A DNA stretch of 31,579 nucleotides, taken from assembly GCA_002167365.1 (NCBI GenBank), contig NHCU01000022.1, positions 18,252-49,830 on the forward strand. The letters run 5' to 3'. The translations under genes were made by a program, and so were the position numbers. Shown piece by piece: positions 23,989 through 31,579 of the stretch. Source of the DNA: Betaproteobacteria bacterium TMED41. Lineage in GTDB: Bacteria > Pseudomonadota > Gammaproteobacteria > Burkholderiales > Burkholderiaceae_A. The stretch's first letter is position 1; each line of letters starts with the position of its first letter. The notes under the pieces are model-generated. The model was not told the origin of the DNA. It made no database searches and worked only from the letters and a program-made list of their open reading frames with translations.

Positions 23989-26694
23989 ATGAAAAACCAA
24001 GAAAATACTAAATTTAATCAAAAAAAAATTTATTTAGCCGACTATAAACCTTCGTTTTTCACTATAGAGAATGTTAGCCTTGAGATTTATGTGGATTTGT
24101 ATAAAACAAGAGTAATATCCACATATCAAGTGGAGCTAAAAAACTGCTCAAAAAATGAAACTCACGATCTTGTGCTTGATGGTAGAAACCTCAAGCTTGT
24201 AAATATTTTTGTTAATAACAAACAGATTTATTCAAACAAGTATATCCTTACAGATGAATCTTTAACGATCCCGCGTTTTTCAGGAGGGCAGATAAAAGTT
24301 CAAACAACTATAAATCCTTCAAAAAATATGGATTTATCAGGATTGTATGCTTCAGAGTCTGGCCTTTATACACAATGTGAAGCTGAAGGTTTTAGGCACA
24401 TAACCTACTTCATTGACCGACCCGATATTCTTTCAAAATATATTGTTCATATTCATGCAAATAGAGAAAAATTTCCTGTTCTTCTATCCAATGGAAATCT
24501 AATTCAAGAATCATATGACAAACGTACTGGAATTTTATCCAGAATATGGGAAGATCCTTTTCCTAAACCATGTTATTTGTTTGCGCTTGTTGCCGCCAAC
24601 CTTGCGGTTTTAGAGGAAAAAATTATTGTTGGCTCTGGTAGAGAAGTTTTACTCCAGTTTTACACCAAAAAAGTTGACATTAATAAAGTTTTCCATGGAT
24701 TAAAAGCACTCAAAAGCGCAATAAGGTGGGATGAAAATCGTAATAATCTAGAGCTAGATTTAAACAGATATATGGTGGTTGCAGTTCCAGATTTTAATTC
24801 TGGGGCCATGGAAAACAAAGGCCTGAATCTTTTTAATACGAAATACATTTTAGCTGATAAAGATATATCGACAGATCAAGATTATGAATCAATTAGGGCG
24901 GTAATTGGACACGAATATTTTCATAATTGGACTGGAAACAGAATAACTTGTAGAGATTGGTTTCAGTTGACTCTTAAAGAGGGACTTACAGTATTTCGCG
25001 AACAGGAATTCATTACTGATTTCAACGCAAAAAATTTATCCGAATATCAATCGCGAAGTGCTAAAGCAGTTAAGCGCATAGAAGATGTTCAAATAATTAG
25101 AGAAAAACAGTTTCCTGAAGATGCCAGTCCAATGGCACACCCAATTAGGCCAAATAGTTACTCCGAAATAAGAAACTTTTACACAACTACTATTTATGAA
25201 AAAGGTGCGGAGGTCATCAGAATGTTACACACCATTTTTGGAGAAAATGGATTTCAAAAAGGAATGTATAAATATATAAATGATTTCGATGGATCTGCTG
25301 CAACATGTGAAGACTTTGTCAATTCAATACTTCAAGCTAATGACAGAGAAGATTTATTTCATATTTTTATGAGATGGTACGACTCCAAAGGCACGCCGTC
25401 TATTGACATCAAGGAAAAGTGGAATCCAGATTCCAAAACTTTTACTGTAACTTTTGAACAGAAAAACTCTAGGGGCTCCATTGAAATTAAACCACTTCTA
25501 ATTCCCATAAAATACAAATTTTTAAATGCAGAAAAATTTTCGTTTCCAATAACTGAGCAACTTTTCTTATTAAAAGAATCGAAAAAAACTCTTAATTTTC
25601 GTTTTCCTAGCTCACCCCCGAATGAAAAGCCACACATATCACTTTTTAGAAATTTCTCATCCCCAGTTAACATAATTAGAAAATTATCACCCGAAGAATA
25701 CCTGTTTCAAATGCAAAATGACTGTGATTTATTTAACAAATGGGATGCCGCTCAAAAACTATACTTAATGGCCTTTATAGAAAAAGATCCTCAAAAAGAA
25801 AAAAAATTTACAACTTCTCTTACAAACGGACTTAGAAATGTCTTGGGTGACACTAGTATTTCCGAAGCTTTCAAAGCATTAATGTTAACCCCCCCCAAAG
25901 ATAGCTTTATCAGTGAGAAATTAGTTGATCAGAAACGTCTCATAGATCCAAAATTTATTTTTTATAGACGAACTGCTATTCTTAAGTCAATTGCTCTTGC
26001 GCTAAGAGAAGAATTTCATATATCGCTAAATAAGGTTTCACAAAATACCCCCTCAGAAAAATATGAAATAGATCCTATTTCAATAGGAAAAAGAAAATTA
26101 AAAAATTTACTACAAATGTGGCTAAGCCAACTCGACCCCACTCCAAAGTGGAAATTGACTATCAAAGATAACTTTTTTAAATCTACTAACATGACCGATA
26201 GAGTTGAAGCTCTGAAATCCTTACTTTTAATTGGAAACAGTGATTGCAGAGATGCCCTGAAATATTTTTATAAAAAATTTCAGGGTAACCCCATAGCATT
26301 AGACAAATGGATTTGTTTACAAATAGAATTTTTTGGTTTTTTTTCTTATAACAACGTTAAAGTATTAAACTTAGTCGAAGGATTTCTGAAAGAAGATTTT
26401 TTTATAACAAAAAATCCAAATAGAGTTTATGCAGTTTTAGGAACCTTTTTTTTCAAAAACCTCAACGAGTTTCATTGCCATGATGAAAGTTATGAGTTGT
26501 GGGTTAAAGAGATTCTCTCGCTAGATAAACATAATCCACAACTTGCTGCGCGCCTTACAAGATCTTTTGACAGTTGGAAAAATTTTGTACCAAAGTGTCA
26601 AAATAATATGAAAAAGTCTCTTGATAAACTTTCAAAGTATGCAAAATCTAAAGATGTACTTGAAGTAACTAGTCGACTGTTAGAAAACAACTAA
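23989..26694 (+). CDS. pepN: Aminopeptidase N (M1 family)
   Basis: PepN is the broad cytosolic zinc aminopeptidase that removes N-terminal residues from peptides. The 901-aa product has the M1 exopeptidase motif GAMEN (272-276), the zinc site HEYFH (His308, Glu309, His312) and the third ligand Glu331 in LKEGLT. A Tyr in the FYTTTIYEKGAEVIRM block near residue 403 is the expected transition-state residue. The C-terminal alpha-helical domain (about 550-901) follows the Escherichia coli PepN type rather than eukaryotic M1 enzymes. An eight-C run at 25889-25896 lies inside the frame, in an otherwise A+T-rich gene. The stop is 4 bp from the stop of dnaE on the other strand. Confidence 0.97.
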   Translation: MKNQENTKFNQKKIYLADYKPSFFTIENVSLEIYVDLYKTRVISTYQVELKNCSKNETHDLVLDGRNLKLVNIFVNNKQIYSNKYILTDESLTIPRFSGGQIKVQTTINPSKNMDLSGLYASESGLYTQCEAEGFRHITYFIDRPDILSKYIVHIHANREKFPVLLSNGNLIQESYDKRTGILSRIWEDPFPKPCYLFALVAANLAVLEEKIIVGSGREVLLQFYTKKVDINKVFHGLKALKSAIRWDENRNNLELDLNRYMVVAVPDFNSGAMENKGLNLFNTKYILADKDISTDQDYESIRAVIGHEYFHNWTGNRITCRDWFQLTLKEGLTVFREQEFITDFNAKNLSEYQSRSAKAVKRIEDVQIIREKQFPEDASPMAHPIRPNSYSEIRNFYTTTIYEKGAEVIRMLHTIFGENGFQKGMYKYINDFDGSAATCEDFVNSILQANDREDLFHIFMRWYDSKGTPSIDIKEKWNPDSKTFTVTFEQKNSRGSIEIKPLLIPIKYKFLNAEKFSFPITEQLFLLKESKKTLNFRFPSSPPNEKPHISLFRNFSSPVNIIRKLSPEEYLFQMQNDCDLFNKWDAAQKLYLMAFIEKDPQKEKKFTTSLTNGLRNVLGDTSISEAFKALMLTPPKDSFISEKLVDQKRLIDPKFIFYRRTAILKSIALALREEFHISLNKVSQNTPSEKYEIDPISIGKRKLKNLLQMWLSQLDPTPKWKLTIKDNFFKSTNMTDRVEALKSLLLIGNSDCRDALKYFYKKFQGNPIALDKWICLQIEFFGFFSYNNVKVLNLVEGFLKEDFFITKNPNRVYAVLGTFFFKNLNEFHCHDESYELWVKEILSLDKHNPQLAARLTRSFDSWKNFVPKCQNNMKKSLDKLSKYAKSKDVLEVTSRLLENN

Positions 26695-26698
26695 GATA

Positions 26699-29600
26699 TT
26701 AGGAATAACTAAGTTCTATCGAATGTAAATTTTGGGATTGTTTTACTTGTTCGAGATTAAAGTCAGTTGGATAAAATTTCCATTCTTTAGGAAGTATTAG
26801 ATTATAGCTGATATTTTCAACTTCTAATTTTAATAAAATGCTGAGCCCGCTCTCATTGTCTTGTTCAGAAGAACAGAATAACTCTTTTAGCTCATTAAAT
26901 TGATCATCTGACAATCGAAGTTCGGAAATTTCCTGTTTTATTGAAATAATAACTTTATTGCCAAATTTAATTCTCATGTCCACTAAGTCCATTATTTTCT
27001 CAGCAATAACTCTGTATCCCCCAGAATAATCATCGTTTTCAACTTTTGAAAAAATGGTTACGAATTCATCAATTTTTAATTTATCGTTAAATTTTTCAAA
27101 AACTTCATTAAATATGTTGATTTCAACTTTTGCCTCACCGTCATCAATTTCAATTATATTAACTGAACCTCTCCGAGTTATTTGCTTCCTTTTTGCAGAA
27201 ATAATTCCTCTTATCCAATATGGCTCAGGTTTAACAGAAATATTTTTTAGTGAAACAGATGATGTTTTTTTTGCTTCTTCACCTACTAGATCAAAAAGGT
27301 GCCCAGAAAAAAAGAATCCAAGCGACTCTTTTTCGGCAAGTAACTTTTCACGCAGATGCCAAATTTCCACTCGTGCTAGATTATTGAATATAACTTCAGC
27401 AGATATATCCTCGTCGAAAAGAGAGTCTTGAGCCGAATTCAATTCAATCTGTTCTACAACCTCCAATACTTTTGGCAAACGCTCAAGTAATTCGCTCCTG
27501 CCATCTTCTCCTTTATTGTTTAAGATATCTAATGCTCCTGATTTTATCAACGATTCAAAAGCTCTTTTATTTACACTTTTTCTATCAACTCTTTGACAAA
27601 AGTCACAAAAATCCTTGAAAGGTGCGGATTTCCTGACACTAATAATATTATTTACGGCTGCCTCACCTACCCCTTTTAGAGCGCCAAGACCATACCTTAT
27701 AAAATTGACATCAGATTCAGTTTGATTTTTTTTGGTAGCTTCACAAACTTCTCTAACTGCCGTAAAACCGTAGCTGGAAATATTTATGTCAGGCGGTAAA
27801 ACTTTAATCCCATTTTGCCTTGCATCTGTAACAAGTAGACTGACCCGATCAGTATCACCCATTTCAGATGTTAGTGTTGCAGCCAAAAAAGGCGCCGGAT
27901 AGTGACATTTTAACCACGCTGTTTGGTAGGTAACAACAGCATAAGCAGCAGTATGACTTTTATTAAATCCGTATTCAGCAAACTTTTCCATCAAATCAAA
28001 TAATTTAGTAGCTAAAGTTGCTGTGTATCCTCTTTTTTTTGCTCCTTTAAGAAATACTTTTCTCTGTTCTGCCATTTCATCTATTTTTTTCTTTCCCATT
28101 GCTCTCCGTAATAAATCTGCACTTCCCAGAGAGTACCCGGCAATTATTTGAGCGATCTGCATTACTTGTTCCTGATAGACAATCACACCATAAGTAGGGC
28201 TGAGACACTCTTTTAAATCTGGATGAAAATACTCAATTCTTTGCTGGCCTAATTTTCTCAGGATAAAATCGTCAACCATCCCAGAATTGAGTGGACCAGG
28301 TCTATACAGTGCTAACATCGCAATAATATCTTCAAAACAATCTGGTTCAAGTTTTTTTAAGTACCTTCGCATTCCTGCTGATTCAACTTGAAAAATCGCA
28401 ATAGTGTTTGCAGTTTTCAACAAATCGTAAGTAGCCGTATCATCAAACATTTTGAATTCTTTGAGAGATAATTTTCTGGTTGGAAAAAGTCTATTTACCT
28501 CTGAAACTGCCATAGCTAGTGAAGTCAAATTTCGTAAACCCAAAAAATCAAACTTAACAAGACCTCTCAGTTCGATATCATCTTTATCGAACATTGAAAT
28601 CACTCCTTCATAACCACTGATTCCTGGTGCTTGATATAAAGGACAAAAATCTGTTAGTCTGCCTGGTGCAATCAAAACCCCTCCAGCATGCATTCCAACA
28701 TTTCGCACTAAATCTTCAAGGGGTTGTGCCAGTTCAAAAAGTTCTCTTACTCCTTCTTCTTCTATTTCGCGTTTTAGTATTTCTGGTTCTTTTTTTCTGG
28801 CATCTTTTAAAGACAAAGGTTTATTCTGAACCACTGGAACCAATTTAGATAACTGATCGCAAAAAAAATAGGGCATTTCTAAAACACGTCCAACATCTCT
28901 AATTACTGCTCTTGAAGCCATTGTGCCAAAAGTTACTATTTGGCTAACTGACTCACGGCCATACTTTTCTCTTACATAATCAATAACCAGTTGTCTTTTT
29001 TCCTGGCAAAAATCAATATCAAAGTCCGGCATTGAAACCCGCTCAGGATTCAAAAATCTTTCAAACAATAGTGTATAGGGAAGAGGATCAATGTCTGTGA
29101 TACCCAAGCAATAAGCGACCAATGATCCAGCACCAGAACCCCTACCAGGTCCTACAGGTACATCATTTGACTTTGCCCAATTAATGAAATCTGCCACGAT
29201 TAAAAAATAACTCGAATACCCCATATCAATAATTATTTTACATTCATGATTCAATCGATTTTTATATTTACCAAACTGGTCATCATCATTTTCTGCATTT
29301 TCTATGGATGCCTTTAATCTGTTCTTCAACCCATTATTAGCCTCTTTAATCAGATGCTCTTCTAAAGTCAAACGACTATTCACCAAAAATTTAGGTAGCT
29401 TTGTTACTCCAATCTCTAACTCTAAATTACATTTTTTTGCTATTTCTACACTGTTAGTAATAGCCCCAGGTAAATCGGAAAATAGGTCTATCATTTCTTT
29501 TTGACTTAAAAAATGCTGTTTAGGCGTGAATCTTTGTTGTGTTCCTAAATTACTTAATACTTCACCGTTTGCAATACAAACTCTGGCAGAGTGTGCTGTA

Positions 29601-30262
29601 AAGTCTTTTTTATCTAAAAATTGAATGGGGTGAGTGGCAACAACCGGTAATTCTAAGGAATTAGCAAATTGTAGTATGCTTTCTATGTAATATTCTTCTC
29701 CAAAAAAACCAGCTCGCTGAACCTCTAGATAGAAATTATTATTGAATGTTTTTTTATACTTTTGGATCAACAAACTTACTTCTTTATTCATTGATGAAGT
29801 TTTTTTTAGAATTGTTTTTCCTATTTCCCCAAAAACCCCTCCAGACAAGCAAATTAGATCGTCTGACATTTTCCCACCTAAAATGGCATCATCTTCATTG
29901 AACCAAGAAAAATTGATTTCTGCTCTATCTTTCAGAGAGTTATTTAACCATGCCTTTGAAATCAATCTACATAATCTTTTATAACCATTGTCTGTTCTGC
30001 AAAACAATAATATTCTTGATGGACTATCATGGTTAGAATCACTTTTAACCCAAATATCAACTCCCAGTATGGGTTTGACTCCTTTTTCTCTTGCTGTCCT
30101 ATAAAATTTAAGGAATGCGAATGTATTTCCTAGATCTGTCAATCCTAGTGCAGGTTGGTTATCTGATAGGGCCCTGTTGAGCACATGAGGAATTTTTATA
30201 ATACTATCCGAAATAGAATACTCACTGTGCAACCTTAAATGGACAAATCCGACTTCATTCAT
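26699..30262 (-). CDS. dnaE: DNA polymerase III subunit alpha
   Basis: DnaE is the replicative polymerase subunit. The 1187-aa product starts with a PHP domain (FVHLRLHSEYS; about 1-280). The Pol III palm follows, with VGPGRGSGAGSLVAYCLGI and the catalytic-aspartate motif PDFDIDF (412-418), then NVGMHAGG, LYRPGPLNSG and the fingers, a helix-hairpin-helix region near 850, and an OB domain (YWIRGIISAKRKQITRRGS) after about 1000. Gln945-Asp-Ser-Leu-Phe949 fits the QxxLF sliding-clamp-binding motif at the position expected for the internal clamp site. Length fits proteobacterial DnaE1 and excludes the shorter error-prone DnaE2. It starts at ATG 30262, 26 bp from a divergent gene. Confidence 0.98.
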   Translation of the reverse strand: MNEVGFVHLRLHSEYSISDSIIKIPHVLNRALSDNQPALGLTDLGNTFAFLKFYRTAREKGVKPILGVDIWVKSDSNHDSPSRILLFCRTDNGYKRLCRLISKAWLNNSLKDRAEINFSWFNEDDAILGGKMSDDLICLSGGVFGEIGKTILKKTSSMNKEVSLLIQKYKKTFNNNFYLEVQRAGFFGEEYYIESILQFANSLELPVVATHPIQFLDKKDFTAHSARVCIANGEVLSNLGTQQRFTPKQHFLSQKEMIDLFSDLPGAITNSVEIAKKCNLELEIGVTKLPKFLVNSRLTLEEHLIKEANNGLKNRLKASIENAENDDDQFGKYKNRLNHECKIIIDMGYSSYFLIVADFINWAKSNDVPVGPGRGSGAGSLVAYCLGITDIDPLPYTLLFERFLNPERVSMPDFDIDFCQEKRQLVIDYVREKYGRESVSQIVTFGTMASRAVIRDVGRVLEMPYFFCDQLSKLVPVVQNKPLSLKDARKKEPEILKREIEEEGVRELFELAQPLEDLVRNVGMHAGGVLIAPGRLTDFCPLYQAPGISGYEGVISMFDKDDIELRGLVKFDFLGLRNLTSLAMAVSEVNRLFPTRKLSLKEFKMFDDTATYDLLKTANTIAIFQVESAGMRRYLKKLEPDCFEDIIAMLALYRPGPLNSGMVDDFILRKLGQQRIEYFHPDLKECLSPTYGVIVYQEQVMQIAQIIAGYSLGSADLLRRAMGKKKIDEMAEQRKVFLKGAKKRGYTATLATKLFDLMEKFAEYGFNKSHTAAYAVVTYQTAWLKCHYPAPFLAATLTSEMGDTDRVSLLVTDARQNGIKVLPPDINISSYGFTAVREVCEATKKNQTESDVNFIRYGLGALKGVGEAAVNNIISVRKSAPFKDFCDFCQRVDRKSVNKRAFESLIKSGALDILNNKGEDGRSELLERLPKVLEVVEQIELNSAQDSLFDEDISAEVIFNNLARVEIWHLREKLLAEKESLGFFFSGHLFDLVGEEAKKTSSVSLKNISVKPEPYWIRGIISAKRKQITRRGSVNIIEIDDGEAKVEINIFNEVFEKFNDKLKIDEFVTIFSKVENDDYSGGYRVIAEKIMDLVDMRIKFGNKVIISIKQEISELRLSDDQFNELKELFCSSEQDNESGLSILLKLEVENISYNLILPKEWKFYPTDFNLEQVKQSQNLHSIELSYS

Positions 30263-30288
30263 TCTTAAACTTTATTTATCATCAGTTA
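30263..30288. promoter_or_regulatory. 26-bp divergent gap dnaE/glycosyltransferase
   Basis: Only 26 A+T-rich bases separate the two divergent ATGs. Any promoter for either gene must extend into the other's first codons, or share the gap. No consensus boxes can be assigned. Confidence 0.4.
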
Positions 30289-31579
30289 ATGAATAATTAT
30301 TTAAACAAAATTTCATACAAAAAGAACGAAAAAAATCTGTTAATTTTATTTTTTTGTCTCTTTTTATCAATATTGGCAATCAAATACTTGGCAATCCATC
30401 TTTCTTTTTTTTTAGGTGATCTTCCTCTGGCTATAGACGAAGCACAGTACTTTGCATGGTCCAAAGATCTAAACTTTGGATATTTTTCAAAACCTCCTTT
30501 TATTGCATGGATATTGAAAGCTAATTCTGTCTTATTTGGAGAAAACTCTCATATTTACATTCGAAATTTACAACCCCTAGCATTTGCCATTTCAACTATT
30601 TTTGTTAGTTTATCTAGTTTTGAAATTACGAAAAAAAAATACCCAGCTATTTTGACTGGTTTTTTGTTTTTTCTTCTTCCACTCAGTTCTTTTTACAGCC
30701 AATTTGCAACTACTGATGCATGGTTATTAGGTTTTTGGTCAGTTTCTTTGTATTTTTTTATTAAAGCAACTATCACAAATCAAAAAATATATTGGATTCT
30801 TTGCGGAATAACAGTTGGACTGGGATTGTTATCAAAATACTCTATGGTTTTTTTTATTTTTTCTGCTTTAATTTATTTAATATTGCATAAAAAACTTTTC
30901 AAAATTAACCCTTGGCTTAGTTTTTTAGTATCAATGCTTGTCTTCTCTCCTAACATAGTTTGGAATATTCAGCAGAGATTTCCTACATTTATTCATCATG
31001 CAGAGATGACCAACGTAAATAATCGCCTTTTATTGAGTTTTCAACCTGTAATGGAATTTTTTTTAGGGCAGTTTGTTGTTTTTGGTCCTCTTTTATTTTT
31101 ATTATTTTTATTATTAAGTTTTAGAATATTTTTCACTGCAAAGTTTTTAAAAATACATTCTTCAGGCTCATTATTTCAGATACCAATAATTTTCAGTTGG
31201 ACAATTCTCATATTTGTATTGTCTTTGAGTTTTTTTGGAGAAACAGAAATAAATTGGGCGGCTCCTGCAAGTATAGGGATTTGTATCGCAATTACGTCCA
31301 TTTTTCATCAATCAGAATTAAAATTCTCCAACAGACTAAAAATTGCTATTAATTGTCTTTTTACGATTTCATTAGTAATCCATCTAATTTTTTTACTTTG
31401 TTTTATCTCCGGGCCAAAGCTCTTTAAAACATACAACAAACAAAACGACCCAAATATCAATCCTTTTTTGCAGGTGAGTGGTTATCAAAACCTAGTGAAC
31501 ATAGTTTTAAAAAAAACCAAGGAAAAAAAGAATTTTCTTGTAATTTCTGAAGATAGAGGGATTCTTGCTAATATGTCGA
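30289..31579 (+). CDS. GT39/ArnT-like integral-membrane glycosyltransferase, C-terminus cut by window edge
   Basis: This frame runs open from ATG 30289 to the end of the window (430 codons seen). The product is very hydrophobic, with about ten membrane segments. After a first membrane helix (about 17-42) the first periplasmic loop holds LAIDEAQYFAWSKD (Asp50-Glu51) and then SKPPFIAW, the pattern of GT-C enzymes of the GT39/GT83 (PMT_2/ArnT) group, where the acidic pair is catalytic. These proteins move a sugar from a polyprenyl-phosphate donor to lipid A, protein or other envelope acceptors. TTDAWLLGFW and SKYSMVFF in later helices fit the same group. The acceptor and sugar are unknown. No clear ribosome-binding site is seen. 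Confidence is high for the fold, low for the specific role. Confidence 0.82.
   Translation, partial: MNNYLNKISYKKNEKNLLILFFCLFLSILAIKYLAIHLSFFLGDLPLAIDEAQYFAWSKDLNFGYFSKPPFIAWILKANSVLFGENSHIYIRNLQPLAFAISTIFVSLSSFEITKKKYPAILTGFLFFLLPLSSFYSQFATTDAWLLGFWSVSLYFFIKATITNQKIYWILCGITVGLGLLSKYSMVFFIFSALIYLILHKKLFKINPWLSFLVSMLVFSPNIVWNIQQRFPTFIHHAEMTNVNNRLLLSFQPVMEFFLGQFVVFGPLLFLLFLLLSFRIFFTAKFLKIHSSGSLFQIPIIFSWTILIFVLSLSFFGETEINWAAPASIGICIAITSIFHQSELKFSNRLKIAINCLFTISLVIHLIFLLCFISGPKLFKTYNKQNDPNINPFLQVSGYQNLVNIVLKKTKEKKNFLVISEDRGILANMS

Noticed and set aside
28627..28848. Leucine-rich plus-strand frame that looks like a small membrane protein
   Set aside because: It lies antisense within conserved dnaE; the hydrophobicity arises from the complement of Lys/Glu-rich codons.
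26699..30262. DnaE2 (error-prone polymerase)
   Set aside because: The length (1187 aa), the N-terminal PHP sequence and the internal QDSLF clamp motif fit the replicative DnaE, and no imuA/imuB genes are adjacent.
30395..30420. Long T-run as a terminator U-tract
   Set aside because: It lies inside the open glycosyltransferase frame (Phe-rich first helix) and has no GC-rich hairpin before it.
1..31579. Defence system, CRISPR array, prophage, insertion sequence or attachment site
   Set aside because: No spaced direct repeats, transposase or integrase motifs, tRNA genes or nuclease-helicase cassettes were found on either strand; the content is housekeeping and biosynthetic.

Overview
This window looks like part of the core chromosome of an A+T-rich, tightly packed, aerobic proteobacterium, most likely a streamlined betaproteobacterium. 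The evidence is: EF-P with Arg32 next to the rhamnosyltransferase EarP (typical of Betaproteobacteria and some Gammaproteobacteria), a CysB-type LysR regulator with all four effector-contact residues, oxygen-dependent HemF, a SCO-type copper protein, and a proteobacterial DnaE. The assignment is inference; no rRNA gene is present. Nearly every base is coding. The longest gene-free stretch is 212-218 bp (16366/16372-16583), so no gap exceeds 300 bp. I see no tRNA, rRNA, CRISPR array, insertion sequence or prophage.

Layout. (1) 1-3427, minus strand: mtnP - class II aldolase - apt - mtnA - SCO-family lipoprotein (cut by the window edge), with overlapping ends. The first four genes fit a methylthioadenosine/5'-deoxyadenosine salvage route through a FucA-like aldolase (a DHAP shunt) with adenine recovery. 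(2) 3493-9278, plus strand: FAD-only mnmC, an MBL-fold hydrolase, etfB, etfA, cysB and panB, separated by 1-10 bp. (3) 9283-16371, minus strand: read from ugd through hemF, a UDP-glucuronate-epimerase-like gene and ppc to an EamA-type permease. (4) 16584-20090, plus strand: rmlB-rmlA-rmlC-rmlD, the full dTDP-L-rhamnose pathway. (5) 20099-23272, minus strand: earP-efp-FAD-linked oxidase. (6) 23338-26694, plus strand: maf and pepN. (7) 26699-30262, minus strand: dnaE. (8) 30289 to the end, plus strand: a GT39/ArnT-like membrane glycosyltransferase, cut by the window edge.

How the parts connect. The rml genes make dTDP-L-rhamnose, which EarP uses to rhamnosylate Arg32 of EF-P. Sugar supply, modifying enzyme and target therefore lie within 6.7 kb, although the rml genes may equally serve cell-surface glycans. 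Ugd and the neighbouring epimerase would make UDP-glucuronate and UDP-galacturonate. The best candidate for a less familiar system is the MTA salvage operon: the aldolase matches FucA residue for residue (zinc ligands and catalytic Tyr) rather than the related dehydratase MtnB, so the classical methionine salvage cycle is not the likely fate of the methylthioribose carbon. I found no clearly undescribed system. The other points of interest are a MnmC lacking its methyltransferase half, several TTG starts, and convergent genes separated by only 4-8 bp with no visible terminator.
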